This document shows, in pieces, positions 8,968 to 18,414 of a DNA stretch of 64,000 nucleotides. Location: NCBI RefSeq assembly GCF_004402495.1, contig NZ_SOFH01000029.1, forward strand, positions 213,979-277,978, in the 5' to 3' direction. Made by a program: the position numbers and the translations under genes. This DNA is from Cryobacterium sp. HLT2-28. GTDB lineage: Bacteria > Actinomycetota > Actinomycetes > Actinomycetales > Microbacteriaceae. How positions within the stretch are numbered: position 1 is the stretch's first letter; the number at the start of each line of letters is the position of its first letter. The notes under the pieces were generated by a model. That model saw only the letters and a list, made by a program, of their open reading frames with translations, made no database searches and had not been told where the DNA came from.

Positions 8968-10013
8968 GCGACACGATCGTTTCGGCCGCGCACGCCGCAC
9001 CGGCGTCGGGAACCGCAGTGACCCCGGCCGGCCCGGAGACGGCCAGCCTGCCGATGACCAAGGCCCTGAACGCCGGGCTGCGCAAGGCGATGCAGGACAA
9101 CCCGAAGGTGCTCCTGATGGGCGAGGACATCGGCCCGCTCGGCGGCGTCTTCCGGGTGACGGAGGGCCTGTACGCCGAATTCGGCGACAAGCGCGTGCTG
9201 GACACCCCGCTGGCGGAGTCCGGCATCATCGGCACCGCGATCGGCCTCGCGCTGCGCGGATTCCGCCCGGTCTGCGAGATCCAGTTCGACGGTTTCGTGT
9301 TCCCCGGCTTCGACCAGATCACCAGCCAGCTCTCCCGGATGCGCAACCGGCACGAGGGACAGGTGATCATGCCCGTCGTGATCCGCATCCCCTACGGCGG
9401 CCACATCGGCTCGATCGAACACCACCAGGAGAGCCCGGAGGCCTACTTCGCGCACACGCCGGGCCTGCGCGTGGTCAGCCCGTCCAACCCGCATGACGCC
9501 TACTGGATGATGCAGGAGGCCATCGCCTCCGACGACCCGATCATCTTCTTCGAGCCCAAGAGCCGCTACTGGCCCAAGGGCGAGGTGAACCTGGGAACCA
9601 GCGGCGCCCCTCTCCACGCCAGCCGGGTTGTGCGCACCGGCACGGATGTCACCGTGCTCGGCCACGGCGCCATGGTCAGTGTGCTGCTCCAGGCCGCCGA
9701 GCTCGCCGCCGCGGAGGGCATCAGCATCGAGGTCATCGACCTCCGCTCGATCTCCCCCGTCGACTACGGGCCGATCCTCGCCTCGGTGGAGAAGACGGGC
9801 CACCTCGTCGTCGCCCAGGAGGCGCACGGCTTCGTCAGCGTCGGGTCGGAGATCGCCGCCACCGTGATGGAGAAGGCGTTCTACCTGCTCGAGGCCCCCG
9901 TGCTGCGCGTCTCCGGCTTCGACACCCCGTTCCCGCCCGCCGCCGTGGAGACGCACTTCCTCCCCAGCCCGGACCGGGTGCTCGAGGCCGTCGACCGCGC
10001 CCTCGCCTACTGA
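8964..10013 (+). CDS. pdhB: 2-oxoacid dehydrogenase E1 component, beta subunit
   Basis: 349 residues of the transketolase-like beta subunit, which completes the E1 active site with the alpha subunit. Landmarks: [18 protein letters not shown] with the ThDP-contacting glutamate, [17 protein letters not shown], the FDQI helix, and the C-terminal transketolase domain ending in the FDTPFPP segment. An N-terminal extension of about 30 alanine/proline-rich residues precedes the domain. ATG overlaps the E1alpha stop (ATGA). Confidence 0.93.
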   Translation: MSDTIVSAAHAAPASGTAVTPAGPETASLPMTKALNAGLRKAMQDNPKVLLMGEDIGPLGGVFRVTEGLYAEFGDKRVLDTPLAESGIIGTAIGLALRGFRPVCEIQFDGFVFPGFDQITSQLSRMRNRHEGQVIMPVVIRIPYGGHIGSIEHHQESPEAYFAHTPGLRVVSPSNPHDAYWMMQEAIASDDPIIFFEPKSRYWPKGEVNLGTSGAPLHASRVVRTGTDVTVLGHGAMVSVLLQAAELAAAEGISIEVIDLRSISPVDYGPILASVEKTGHLVVAQEAHGFVSVGSEIAATVMEKAFYLLEAPVLRVSGFDTPFPPAAVETHFLPSPDRVLEAVDRALAY

Positions 10014-10062
10014 ATATGCCCTGCATGCTCCCCTCCCTCACCCATCGCAAGGAGCGCACTCC

Positions 10063-11457
10063 ATGAGCGTGTCGAAGTTCACACTGCCGGATGTCGGCGA
10101 GGGTCTCACCGAGGCCGAAATCGTCGAGTGGAAGGTGGCGCCGGGTGACACCGTCGCGATCAACCAGGTGCTGGTCGAGATCGAGACGGCCAAGTCCCTC
10201 GTCGAACTGCCCTCCCCCTACATCGGCGTGGTCGGCGAGATCCTCGTCCAGCCCGGAACGACGGTCGACGTCGGGACCGTGATCATCACGATCGTCTCCG
10301 ACTCCGCAGCCGATGCCGCGGCGTCCGCTCCCCCGGTCGCGCCCGGCGCCCCGGCAGATGCCACCGAGAACGAGCTGGCCGGCGCGGCAGCGGATGCCGG
10401 TTCCACCATCACCGACGAACCGGCCGAAATGCCCGGCGCCGTGCTCGTCGGCCGCGGCGCCACCGCCACCATGCCCACCAGGCGCAAGCGCCACGGCGGC
10501 ACCCCCGTCGCCCACGAGTCGATCGCGCCGCCGCCCGTCGCTGCCCCGCGGCTTGCGGCAGCGCCGCTCCCCCAGCTGCCCCGCGCGGCATCCGCCGGAC
10601 CGGTCATCGCCAAGCCGCCCATCCGCAAGCTCGCCAAGGACCTCGGCGTCGACCTCGCGCTGGTCGAGGCGACCGGCCCGGTCGGCGACGTGACCCGGGA
10701 GGACGTGCTGCGCGCCGCCACCCAGGCCAGCGTCTTCCGCAACATCCAGACGCCCGAGTGGCCGAGCGACCGCGAGGAGCACATCCCCGTCAAAGGCGTG
10801 CGCAAGGCCATCGCCCAGGCCATGGTCTCCAGCGCGTTCAGCGCACCGCACGTGAGCCTGTTCGTCGACGTGGACGCCACCCGCACGATGGAATTCGTCA
10901 AACGGCTCAAGGCCTCCACCGACTTCGCCGGCGTGCGGGTCTCCCCCATGCTGATCATGGCCAAGGCAATGATCTGGGCGGTGCGCCGCAATCCCACGGT
11001 CAACTCGATCTTCACCGACGAGGAGATCATCATCAAGCACTACGTCAACCTCGGCATCGCGGCGGCGACCCCGCGGGGCCTGATCGTGCCCAATGTGAAA
11101 GAGGCGCAGGACATGAGCCTGCTCGAGCTGGCGGGTGCGCTCGAGCGCCTCACGATGACCGCGCGCGACGGCAAGACCACCCCGGCGGACATGTCGGGCG
11201 GCACGATCACGATCACCAACATCGGCGTGTTCGGGATGGACACGGGCACTCCCATCCTCAACTCAGGCGAGGCCGGCATCGTCGCCCTCGGCACGATCAA
11301 GCCCAAGCCGTGGGTCGTCGACGGCGAGGTACGGGTGCGCCAGGTCACCACCATCGGGGCCAGCTTCGACCACCGGGTCGTCGACGGAGACGTCGCCAGC
11401 CGCTTCCTGGCCGACGTCGCGAGCATCATCGAGGAACCGGCCCTCCTCCTCGAATAA
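10063..11457 (+). CDS. pdhC: 2-oxoacid dehydrogenase E2, dihydrolipoamide acyltransferase
   Basis: 464 residues with one N-terminal lipoyl domain (lipoyl-lysine K44 in ETAKSLVE), an alanine/proline-rich linker, a peripheral-subunit-binding domain around residues 187-215 ([15 protein letters not shown]), and the acyltransferase domain ending in the catalytic FDHRVVDGD (His near residue 436). A GGAGCGC binding site precedes the ATG after a 49-base gap from E1beta. Transfers the acyl group from E1 to CoA; E3 must come from elsewhere in the genome. Confidence 0.94.
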   Translation: MSVSKFTLPDVGEGLTEAEIVEWKVAPGDTVAINQVLVEIETAKSLVELPSPYIGVVGEILVQPGTTVDVGTVIITIVSDSAADAAASAPPVAPGAPADATENELAGAAADAGSTITDEPAEMPGAVLVGRGATATMPTRRKRHGGTPVAHESIAPPPVAAPRLAAAPLPQLPRAASAGPVIAKPPIRKLAKDLGVDLALVEATGPVGDVTREDVLRAATQASVFRNIQTPEWPSDREEHIPVKGVRKAIAQAMVSSAFSAPHVSLFVDVDATRTMEFVKRLKASTDFAGVRVSPMLIMAKAMIWAVRRNPTVNSIFTDEEIIIKHYVNLGIAAATPRGLIVPNVKEAQDMSLLELAGALERLTMTARDGKTTPADMSGGTITITNIGVFGMDTGTPILNSGEAGIVALGTIKPKPWVVDGEVRVRQVTTIGASFDHRVVDGDVASRFLADVASIIEEPALLLE

Positions 11458-11472
11458 CGAGCCTGAACTTTG

Positions 11473-11523
11473 GGAAGCCTCACCTCACCAGCTTTTTAAC
11501 GCCCTGGTGAGGTAAGGCTTTCC
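11473..11523. promoter_or_regulatory. Inverted repeat with IdeR/DtxR-like half sites (also a possible terminator)
   Basis: Arms GGAAGCCTCACCTCACCAG (11473-11491) and CTGGTGAGGTAAGGCTTTCC (11504-11523) around a short T-rich loop. Each arm, read outward from the loop, contains TGAGGTRAGGCTT, which matches the core of the IdeR/DtxR box (TWAGGTWAGSCTWACC). It lies between pdhC and a VIT1/CCC1 iron/manganese transporter, so an iron- or manganese-responsive operator is the attractive reading. The stem could equally act as the terminator of the pdh operon. Confidence 0.6.
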
Positions 11524-11562
11524 ACGCTGGCGGCCTTCGATTCCGTGTGTTCTGATGTTCAC

Positions 11563-12321
11563 ATGACCTCCATCGCCCCCGCCAGAATCGCCCCGGTCAC
11601 TCCCTCGGTCGACACCGCAGCCGACGACCGGAAGCCTGCCGAAGGCCATGCCGGCCGCCTGAACTGGCTCCGCGCCGGGGTGCTCGGCGCCAACGACGGC
11701 ATCGTCTCCGTCGCAGCGCTCGTCGTCGGAGTCGCGGGGGCAACCCACTCGGCCGCCGCGATCGCCGCGGCCGGTACCGCCGGCCTCGTCGGCGGCGCCA
11801 TCTCTATGGCCCTCGGGGAATATGTCTCGGTGAGCAGCCAGAGCGACAGCCAGCGCACCCTCATCGCGCGCGAGAAGAGGGAACTCCTCGCCGATCCGGC
11901 CGGCGAGCTCGAGGAACTCGCCAGACTCTACGAAAACCAAGGCCTCGCCCCAGCCACCGCCCGGCAGGTCGCCGTGGAATTCACCACGATCGACCCCGTT
12001 CGGGCCCATCTTCTCGCGGAGCACAACATTGCAGAGGACGACGTCGTGAGCGCCTGGCACGCCGCCTGGGTCTCCGCCATGGCCTTCACGCTCGGCGCGC
12101 TCCTGCCGTTCCTGGCGATCCTGCTGCTGCCGGAGACCGTGCGGGTCCCGGTGACCTTCGCCGCCGTCCTGATCGCGCTGGCCGCCCTCGGGGCGACGGG
12201 CGCCCACCTCGGCGGCAGCCCGAAACCCCGCGCGATCGCTCGGGTGGTCCTCGGCGGAGCCGCAGCCCTCTTCGTGACGTTTGCCATCGGCTCGCTCCTC
12301 GGCACGTCCGGCGTCGTCTAG
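11563..12321 (+). CDS. VIT1/CCC1-family iron/manganese transporter
   Basis: 252 residues. LNWLRAGVLGANDGIVSVAALVVG near the N-terminus is the conserved first helix of the VIT1/CCC1 family (the aspartate is metal/proton related). GGAISMALGEYVSVSSQSD is the second signature. A hydrophilic glutamate-rich middle (EKRELLADPAGELEELARLYE) matches the metal-binding domain, then three more helices. Predicted to move Fe2+ or Mn2+ out of the cytosol. I use the ATG at 11563, not the in-frame GTG at 11545; neither has a clear binding site. The IdeR/DtxR-like repeat is immediately upstream. Confidence 0.9.
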   Translation: MTSIAPARIAPVTPSVDTAADDRKPAEGHAGRLNWLRAGVLGANDGIVSVAALVVGVAGATHSAAAIAAAGTAGLVGGAISMALGEYVSVSSQSDSQRTLIAREKRELLADPAGELEELARLYENQGLAPATARQVAVEFTTIDPVRAHLLAEHNIAEDDVVSAWHAAWVSAMAFTLGALLPFLAILLLPETVRVPVTFAAVLIALAALGATGAHLGGSPKPRAIARVVLGGAAALFVTFAIGSLLGTSGVV

Positions 12322-12886
12322 GCCCGACGGCTCACCCCCCCCGGGCGGCCGTACGTTCCGCGCGAAAGATGGGGCTGACCGAAGCGCACGCCGCAACGAC
12401 GGCTCCGGCGGCGAAGCCGGCGATCGCAGGCAGGATTCCGACAGTAGCGCTCGCCCCGCCGGCGCCCAGGGTGGGCACTCCCGCAGCCCGATAGCTGAAG
12501 GCGAAGTACTAAGGGAGAGAGACCGCGCCCTGGCGCCCTCGGGAGCGTCGGCGGCGGCCAGTCGAATCTCGCCGAGGAAGGCGCATCCGCGCCCGGCCCG
12601 CTGACAAGGGTGCCGCCCGTGATGAGGACCAGGGACCGGTTGAACAGCTCAGAGTCAGGAGCGTGATCGCAAGGGGGAGCGGCACGACCGCGACCGACCC
12701 GAGTATCAGTCGCGCACGACCCAGAACGAGTTGCGTTGCGGTGCTCGTGGCCAGCCGCCCCGGTCTCGAGGGCAACTGTGGCCGATGCGGACAATTGTGG
12801 CCCGCGCACGAGCAACAGTTGTCCGTAGCGGCAATAGTTGCGGCGCCGATCGTTGGGCGGGACGCGGCGCGCACACCTAATGGTTT
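12322..12886 (-). pseudogene. Gap with possible decayed membrane-protein gene
   Basis: No intact gene fits. On the minus strand, different frames give membrane-like pieces: LILGSVAVVPLPLAITLLTL around 12660-12730 and, in another frame, GILPAIAGFAAGAVVAACA around 12370-12440, ending at a TGA just beyond the transporter stop. This pattern fits a transporter gene broken by several frameshifts. On the plus strand, repeated TTGTGGCC/CAACTGTGGCC-like units occur near 12770-12810. Confidence is low that this was ever a gene. Confidence 0.3.
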
Positions 12887-12901
12887 TGACACTCATTATC
12901 A
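12887..12901. promoter_or_regulatory. Zur-type operator
   Basis: TGACACTCATTATCA, an imperfect 15-base palindrome of the Fur-family TGANAATGATTNTCA type, sits 20 bases before the GTG of the zinc-binding lipoprotein gene. A zur gene closes the same cluster. Expected to be bound by Zn-Zur when zinc is plentiful, which shuts off the importer. Confidence 0.8.
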
Positions 12902-12921
12902 ATAGGCATAACGTTGACGGT

Positions 12922-13938
12922 GTGACCACCTCGAAACTTGTCCTGCCAGCGATCCTGATCGCGGCCGCGCTCGCGCTCAGCGGATGCTCGGCAGCGACGT
13001 CCGGGTCGGCCGGCGGTTCCGGCGGCTCGTCGGGTGAACTGACGGTTGTTGCAACGACGACCCAGGTCGCCGATCTCACCCGCAACGTGGTGGGGGACAC
13101 CAGCGGGGTCAGTCTGACCCAGCTGGTGCAGCCCAACCAGAGCGCCCACGCCTACGACCCCTCGGCCGCCGACCTCACCGCCCTCGGCCGCGCCGACGTG
13201 CTCGTGATCAACGGCGTCGGCCTCGAGGAATGGCTCACCGACGCGATCGACGCCTCCGGCTTCCGTGGAGTCACGATCGAGTCCGACACCGGCATCACCA
13301 TCGCCGCGGATGCCGCGGGCAACGATGAGACGGCGCCCCGCGGCGACGCCGCCCAGGAGAACGCCGGCGGGAACCCGCACATCTGGACCGACGTGGCCAA
13401 CGCCGAGGCCATGGTGCGCACCATCGAGACGGGGCTCGGCGCGGCCTCACCGCGCCACGCCGACGCGTTCGCCGCCAACGCGGCCGCCTACGGGGCCAAA
13501 CTGGAAGAACTCGACGCGTGGATCCGAGCCAATGTCGCCCAGGTCCCGGCCGGCCAGCGCCTGCTCGTGAGCAACCACGACGCCTTTGGCTACTTCACGA
13601 CCGCCTACGGCATCACCTACGTCGGCAGCGTCATCCCGAGCTTCGACGACAACGCCGAGCCGAGCGCCGCCGCCATCGACCGGCTGGTCGCCGCCATCAA
13701 GGCCACCGGGGTGAAGGCGGTGTTCTCCGAGGCCTCGATCAACCCGAAGGCCGCGGACACCATCGCCACCCAGGCCGGCGTCGCCGTCTACTCCGGCGCG
13801 GACGCCCTCTACGGCGACTCCCTCGGCCCGGCCGGGAGCGACGGCGCCACCTACATCGCGTCCCAACTGCACAACGTGCGACTGATCCTCCGGTCGTGGG
13901 GCGTCACCCCCTCCGCGATCCCGGCCGACCTGCAATAG
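12922..13938 (+). CDS. znuA: Zinc ABC transporter, substrate-binding lipoprotein
   Basis: 338 residues with a lipoprotein signal peptide (LALSGC, C22). Cluster A-I type metal-binding protein: histidines in SAHAYDPSAAD, NPHIWTDV and SNHDAFGYF plus a late aspartate in YGDSLGP make the usual H3D/E site for Zn2+ (or Mn2+). A short acidic/asparagine insertion sits where other ZnuA proteins have a His-rich loop. The GTG at 12922 was chosen because it gives the complete signal peptide and lies just after the Zur box. Heads the znu operon. Confidence 0.93.
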   Translation: MTTSKLVLPAILIAAALALSGCSAATSGSAGGSGGSSGELTVVATTTQVADLTRNVVGDTSGVSLTQLVQPNQSAHAYDPSAADLTALGRADVLVINGVGLEEWLTDAIDASGFRGVTIESDTGITIAADAAGNDETAPRGDAAQENAGGNPHIWTDVANAEAMVRTIETGLGAASPRHADAFAANAAAYGAKLEELDAWIRANVAQVPAGQRLLVSNHDAFGYFTTAYGITYVGSVIPSFDDNAEPSAAAIDRLVAAIKATGVKAVFSEASINPKAADTIATQAGVAVYSGADALYGDSLGPAGSDGATYIASQLHNVRLILRSWGVTPSAIPADLQ

Positions 13939-13945
13939 TGGACTC

Positions 13946-14737
13946 GTGAACGAGAACGATTCTCAGCTGGGCGGGACGCCCACCGCCGCCCTCAGGGTGG
14001 CGGGCGCATCCTTCTCCTACGGGCAGAAGCCGGCCCTGGAAGACATCAGCTTCGCGCTGGCAGCCGGCGAGGCTGTGGCCCTGATCGGCCCCAACGGCTC
14101 CGGCAAGTCCACCCTGCTCAAGGGCATCCTCGGCCTGATCACCCGGGTCGCCGGCACCGTCGAGGTGCTCGGGGAGTCGCCGGCCCCGACCGGCACGATC
14201 GGCTATGTGCCGCAGACCGACGAGCTCGACCCCGAATTCCCGGTCACCCTCGGGCAGGTGGTGCTGATGGGCCGCTACCGCACGCTGGGCTGGCTCCGGT
14301 TGCCCGGCAAACGCGACCGTGCCCTGGCGGCGAAAGCGCTCGACGCCGTCGGTCTCGGCCACCTCGCGAAGACCCGTTTCGGCGAGCTCTCCGGCGGCCA
14401 GCAGCAACGGGGCCTGCTCGCCCGGGCCATCGCCTCCGGGCCGCGCCTGCTGCTGCTCGACGAACCGTTCAACGGCCTCGACCAGGAGAACCGGGCGGCG
14501 CTGGTCGACACGGTCAAACGGCTGAAGAGCGACGGCGTGGCCGTCCTCGTCTCCACCCACGACCTCGGACTTGCCCGCGAAGTCTGCGAAGACGTCCTCC
14601 TGCTCAACGGCAGCCAGGTGGCCTTCGGGCCGACGGAGCAGGTGCTGAGCCTGGAAAACGTGCAGCGCACGTTCAAGGCCGTCGGCGTCGAAATGGACGA
14701 GCACACCGTAGTCGTCCCCGGCCACACCGGTCACTGA
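13946..14737 (+). CDS. znuC: Zinc ABC transporter, ATP-binding protein
   Basis: 263-residue ABC ATPase. Walker [10 protein letters not shown] near residue 50, Q-loop [14 protein letters not shown], signature LSGGQQQR, Walker [13 protein letters not shown], and the switch histidine in STHDLG. The GTG start is only seven bases after znuA. Energises the import of zinc delivered by ZnuA. Confidence 0.94.
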   Translation: MNENDSQLGGTPTAALRVAGASFSYGQKPALEDISFALAAGEAVALIGPNGSGKSTLLKGILGLITRVAGTVEVLGESPAPTGTIGYVPQTDELDPEFPVTLGQVVLMGRYRTLGWLRLPGKRDRALAAKALDAVGLGHLAKTRFGELSGGQQQRGLLARAIASGPRLLLLDEPFNGLDQENRAALVDTVKRLKSDGVAVLVSTHDLGLAREVCEDVLLLNGSQVAFGPTEQVLSLENVQRTFKAVGVEMDEHTVVVPGHTGH

Positions 14738-14738
14738 G

Positions 14739-15608
14739 TTGGACATCCCCGGCGCCCTGTTCGACGCGTTCACGCTGCCGTTCATGGCCCGCGCCCTCGT
14801 GCTCCTGCTCGTGCTCAGCCTGGTCGCCGGAGTGGTCGGGGTGCTCGTGAACCTTCGCGGACTCGAATTCATCAGCGACGGGCTCACCCATGCCGTCTTC
14901 CCCGGCATCGCCATCGGCTTCGTCTGGGGAGGCCGGGAAGGTCTCTTCGCCGGCGCCATGGTCGCCGCAGTGCTCACGGCCGTCGTGCTCGCCCTGATCG
15001 CGCGCCGGGCCGTGGCCATCGACGCCGCGATCGCGATCGTCTTCACCGCCATGTTCAGCATCGGCGTCATCGTGGTGTCGCGGGAGACGAACTACGTCGG
15101 CCAGCTCGAACAGCTCTTGTTCGGGCGCCTCCTCACGGTGAGCCCGGTCGAGGTGATCCAGACCGTGGTCATTTGCGCGGCAGCGCTTTCCATTGTGGCC
15201 TTCACCCTCAAGGAACAGGTCTTCCGGGCGTTCGACCGCACCGGCTTCGCCGCGGTCGGCTTCCACCCGCTCCTCCTGGACGTGCTCCTCAACGTCGCGA
15301 TCGCCCTCGTGGTGGTGGCCGCATCGAGCGCCGTCGGGACGCTGCTCGTGCTGGCCGTGCTGATCGTCCCCGGTGCCGTGGCCCGGCTGGCCACGAACCG
15401 GCTCTGGCTGCTCTTCCCGATCGCTGCGACGGTCGCCGCCGTCGGAGCCTGGCTGGGGCTCACGCTGGGCTATGCGGCATCCGTCAGCGCCGGGATCGAC
15501 CTGCCCAGCGGCGCGACCGTCGTGCTCGTGCTGGTGGCCGCGTACTTCCTCGCACTCGTGGGGCGGCTCGCCGTCGACCGGCTGAGACGTGCGCGGGTGG
15601 CCCGCTGA
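14739..15608 (+). CDS. znuB: Zinc ABC transporter, permease 1
   Basis: 289-residue ABC-3 family permease with about eight transmembrane helices. It has the family landmarks [21 protein letters not shown] and the EAA-like coupling region [19 protein letters not shown] start two bases after the znuC stop. Two permease genes in tandem suggest a heterodimeric channel. Confidence 0.92.
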   Translation: MDIPGALFDAFTLPFMARALVLLLVLSLVAGVVGVLVNLRGLEFISDGLTHAVFPGIAIGFVWGGREGLFAGAMVAAVLTAVVLALIARRAVAIDAAIAIVFTAMFSIGVIVVSRETNYVGQLEQLLFGRLLTVSPVEVIQTVVICAAALSIVAFTLKEQVFRAFDRTGFAAVGFHPLLLDVLLNVAIALVVVAASSAVGTLLVLAVLIVPGAVARLATNRLWLLFPIAATVAAVGAWLGLTLGYAASVSAGIDLPSGATVVLVLVAAYFLALVGRLAVDRLRRARVAR

Positions 15609-16414
15609 TGGGCTACTTCGAGAAGGCACTGCTGGCCGCCGCGGTGATCGGGGCGCTCTGCGGACTGGTCGGCGCGCTGGTCATCCTGCGCCGGCGCACC
15701 TTCTTCGCCCAGGCCCTGACTCACGCGACCTTTCCCGGCGCGGTGGCGGCGGCCGTCCTCGGACTGAGTATTCCGTTGGGGGCATTTCTTGCCAGCATCG
15801 CGATCGTGGGCGTGATGACGCTGATCGGACGGGTGCGCCGGCAGGGGAGCCAGGTCGCCTCCGGGATCGTGCTGACCGCCGGTTTCGCGTTCGGGGTGCT
15901 CCTGCAATCGCTGAACCCCGCCCTGCCGGTGCACGTCGACTCCTTCCTGGTCGGGTCGATCCTCACCGTGACGACGGCGGATGTCGCGCTGGCCGGCGGG
16001 GTGCTCGTGGTCGCCGTGCTCGTCGTCGTCTTCCTCGGCAAGGAGATCCTGTTCTCGACCTTCGATCGCACCGGATACCGGGCGGCGGGCTACCGGGAAT
16101 GGCCGATCGAGCTCCTCAGCCTCGCGCTGATCACCGCGACCGTCGTCACGGCCATGCCGGCCGTCGGCGCCATTCTCGCCATCGCGCTGATCGCGGCGCC
16201 GGCCGCCGCGGCACGCCTGCTGGCCCGCACGACGACACAGATCTTCCTTGCCGCCCCGGTGCTCGGCGCCGTCGCCGGCATCAGCGGGGTGCTGCTGTCC
16301 CGAGGGCTGGATATCGCGGCCGGGCCCGCCATCGCCCTCACCGCCGCCGCGTTCTTCCTTGCCGCCCTCGGTGTGCGCTCCCTCGGCCGGGCGCGGTTAC
16401 GGTTGAGACCATGA
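15608..16414 (+). CDS. znuB: Zinc ABC transporter, permease 2
   Basis: 268-residue ABC-3 family permease, paralogous to the previous one (RRRTFFAQALTHATFPGAV; FSTFDRTGYRAAGY). The ATG shares its A with the preceding TGA (TGATG), and much of the longer upstream frame overlaps permease 1, so the short start is preferred. Together the two would make the asymmetric membrane domain of the importer. Confidence 0.92.
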   Translation: MGYFEKALLAAAVIGALCGLVGALVILRRRTFFAQALTHATFPGAVAAAVLGLSIPLGAFLASIAIVGVMTLIGRVRRQGSQVASGIVLTAGFAFGVLLQSLNPALPVHVDSFLVGSILTVTTADVALAGGVLVVAVLVVVFLGKEILFSTFDRTGYRAAGYREWPIELLSLALITATVVTAMPAVGAILAIALIAAPAAAARLLARTTTQIFLAAPVLGAVAGISGVLLSRGLDIAAGPAIALTAAAFFLAALGVRSLGRARLRLRP

Positions 16415-16424
16415 GGTTGAGACC

Positions 16425-16823
16425 GTGAAGCGAAACACCTGGCAGCGGGAGGCCGTGCGCACGGCACTCGGCGACACCGAGGGCTTCGTGAGCGCCCAGG
16501 GCCTGCATTCCCGGCTGCACTCCACCGGGTCGCCGATCGGCCTCGCCACGGTCTACCGGGCCCTGGCCGACCTGGCCCTCGAGGGCGAGGCCGACTCCCT
16601 GCAGTCCCCGGAGGGGGAGAGCCTGTACCGCGCGTGCAGCACCACCGACCATCACCACCACCTGATCTGCCGCCGGTGCGGCCTCACGATCGAAATCGAA
16701 GTGGATGCCGTCGAGAACTGGGCGACGAACGTGGCCGCCGAGCACGGCTTCAGCCAGGCGGCGCACGTGATCGACATCTTCGGAGTCTGCGCCGCCTGCA
16801 CCGCGGCATCCGTCACCGCCTGA
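16425..16823 (+). CDS. zur: Fur-family zinc uptake regulator
   Basis: 132 residues. Winged-helix DNA-binding half (TWQREAVRTAL, GLATVYRALADLA), then the metal domain with HHHH and two CxxC pairs (CRRCG and CAACT) for the structural zinc. Lies ten bases after the second permease, so it is probably co-transcribed and autoregulated through the Zur box before znuA. Position and the absence of iron-uptake genes support Zur over Fur. Confidence 0.92.
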   Translation: MKRNTWQREAVRTALGDTEGFVSAQGLHSRLHSTGSPIGLATVYRALADLALEGEADSLQSPEGESLYRACSTTDHHHHLICRRCGLTIEIEVDAVENWATNVAAEHGFSQAAHVIDIFGVCAACTAASVTA

Positions 16824-17030
16824 CCTGTCGTCGTCCTGAACCGGGCCACCCGGCCCGGGAGCGGCACCGGTTTGCGGATCGGCGGCCATGCCCGTAGTGT
16901 TGGACGTTGCTGCGCATATCTGTGCGTGCACTGCCGTGTCACGGGCTCCCGGTTCACCGGGAATCGCCTGCGTTTCGGCCGACAAGAGATCTTGGGAAGG
17001 GCATTCGCCCTTCGGTATTGGAGGAGAACC

Positions 17031-17267
17031 ATGGCAGCTACCTGCCAGGTGACCGGAGCCGTTCCCGGCTTTGGACACAACATTTCGCACTCGCACCGAC
17101 GCACCAAGCGTCGCTTCGACCCGAACGTTCAGACCAAAAAGTACTACGTACCGTCGCTTCGCCGCAACGTGACCCTGACCCTCTCGGTCAAGGGCATCAA
17201 GGTAATCGATGCTCGTGGCATCGAGTCGGTCGTCAAGGACCTTCTCGCCCGTGGGGAGAAAATCTAA
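17031..17267 (+). CDS. rpmB: 50S ribosomal protein L28, zinc-free form
   Basis: 78 residues, [29 protein letters not shown], with only one cysteine: the C- type that lacks the zinc ribbon. Strong GGAGGA binding site before the ATG; the long upstream extension of the frame is not coding. First gene of the L28-L33-S14 cassette, which sits directly after zur. No TGANAATGA-type Zur box is visible in the 200 bases upstream, so it may be constitutive. A small GGGCATTCGCCC hairpin precedes the binding site. Confidence 0.96.
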   Translation: MAATCQVTGAVPGFGHNISHSHRRTKRRFDPNVQTKKYYVPSLRRNVTLTLSVKGIKVIDARGIESVVKDLLARGEKI

Positions 17268-17434
17268 TGGCCAAGCAGCATGACGTCCGCCCGATCATCA
17301 AGCTTCGTTCGACGGCCGGAACCGGTTACACCTATGTGACCAAGAAGAACCGCCGCAACGACCCCGACCGTCTCGTGCTCAAGAAGTACGACCCCGTAGT
17401 GCGCAAGCACGTTGACTTCCGTGAGGAGCGCTAA
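17267..17434 (+). CDS. rpmG: 50S ribosomal protein L33, zinc-free form
   Basis: 55 residues, [25 protein letters not shown], with no cysteine at all, so the CxxC pairs of the zinc-binding form are absent. ATG overlaps the rpmB stop (TAATG). Middle gene of the three-gene ribosomal cassette. Confidence 0.96.
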   Translation: MAKQHDVRPIIKLRSTAGTGYTYVTKKNRRNDPDRLVLKKYDPVVRKHVDFREER

Positions 17435-17436
17435 AA

Positions 17437-17742
17437 ATGGCGAAGAAGAGCATGATTGCCAAGAACAACCAGCGCAAGGTTATCGTCGAGCGCTACGCGG
17501 CGAAGCGCCTTGAACTGAAGAAGGCCCTCGTTGACCCGGCCGGTACCGACGAGTCGCGTGAAGCGGCACGCCTCGGCCTGCAGAAGCTGCCCCGCAACGC
17601 GTCGCCGGTTCGCCTGCGCAACCGCGACGCGGTTGACGGCCGTCCCCGCGGACACCTCAGCAAGTTCGGGATCTCGCGCGTTCGTTTCCGCGACATGGCT
17701 CACCGGGGCGAACTGCCCGGGATCACCAAGTCCAGCTGGTAA
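17437..17742 (+). CDS. rpsN: 30S ribosomal protein S14, long zinc-free form
   Basis: 101 residues (the zinc-binding form has 61), [21 protein letters not shown], ending [12 protein letters not shown], with no CxxC zinc ligands. It starts two bases after the rpmG stop. The three zinc-free paralogues next to zur and znu fit the known zinc-sparing arrangement in actinobacteria, where they replace zinc-containing versions when zinc is scarce. Whether other copies exist cannot be seen here. Confidence 0.96.
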   Translation: MAKKSMIAKNNQRKVIVERYAAKRLELKKALVDPAGTDESREAARLGLQKLPRNASPVRLRNRDAVDGRPRGHLSKFGISRVRFRDMAHRGELPGITKSSW

Positions 17743-17785
17743 TACCGCCTGATTCCGGTTCGAGACCCAGGTTTTGAACAGTGAA

Positions 17786-17820
17786 GGGGATGTCGACTTC
17801 GGTCGGCATCCCCTTTGTTT
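17786..17820 (+). terminator. Rho-independent terminator of the ribosomal cassette
   Basis: Stem GGGGATGTCGAC / GTCGGCATCCCC with one T-G wobble and a TTCG tetraloop, followed by TTTGTTTT. Ends the rpmB-rpmG-rpsN unit. Confidence 0.85.
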
Positions 17821-18009
17821 TGCGCGGAGAGCGCAAAATGAGCCGCTTCCGGGGGTGAATGCGTCTCAAAACGCCGTAAATCCGCGGTTTTTCGCGGAAC
17901 TCTGTTAGATTCAACGCGGTCGAACCGACCGACGGGGTCGCTCTCAGGGCGTCGCCCGCATTTACGTGAAAACCTGTTTTTACAGACAAAGGTCCGAGGA
18001 GGACACTCA

Positions 18010-18297
18010 ATGGCTGACAAGTCGCTGAACAAGACCGAGCTCGTTGCCAAGGTTGCCGCAGACTCTGGCCAGAGCCAGGCTGCCGTCGACGGCGTTCTGA
18101 ACGCTTTCTTCGCAACCCTCGCCGACACCGTTGCAAACGACGGCAAGGTCACGATCCCGGGTTGGCTCGGAGTCGAGCGCACCGCTACCGCAGCGCGCAC
18201 GGGCCGCAACCCGCAGACCGGTGAAGAGATCGCCATCGCCGCGGGCCACCGTGTCAAGCTGACCGCAGGCAGCAAGCTGAAGGCCGCCGCAAAGTAG
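18010..18297 (+). CDS. hup: DNA-binding protein HU
   Basis: 95 residues, MADKSLNKTELVAKVAADSG, with the HU arm region GRNPQTGEEIAIAAGHRVKLTAGSKLK. Nucleoid-associated DNA-bending protein, acting as a dimer. Strong GAGGAGG binding site eight bases before the ATG. It lacks the long lysine/alanine tail of mycobacterial HupB. Flanked by its own terminator, so monocistronic. Confidence 0.96.
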   Translation: MADKSLNKTELVAKVAADSGQSQAAVDGVLNAFFATLADTVANDGKVTIPGWLGVERTATAARTGRNPQTGEEIAIAAGHRVKLTAGSKLKAAAK

Positions 18298-18310
18298 TCT
18301 CGCTTTCGTG

Positions 18311-18347
18311 CAGGGGGCGTCGACTTCGGTCGACGCCCCCTGTGTTT
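18311..18347 (+). terminator. Rho-independent terminator after hup
   Basis: Perfect 14-bp stem CAGGGGGCGTCGAC / GTCGACGCCCCCTG with a TTCG tetraloop and a short GTGTTT tail. Very similar in design to the terminator after rpsN. Confidence 0.85.
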
Positions 18348-18414
18348 AACCTCCCTGGTGTGAGTAAGGGAGGTCTGGGCGTTCGGCACAGGTGGGCGCG
18401 GATAGGCTGAGTCA

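Noticed and set aside
16880..17030. Zur box before rpmB
   Set aside because: No TGA-N9-TCA palindrome with the AAT/ATT core was found on inspection.
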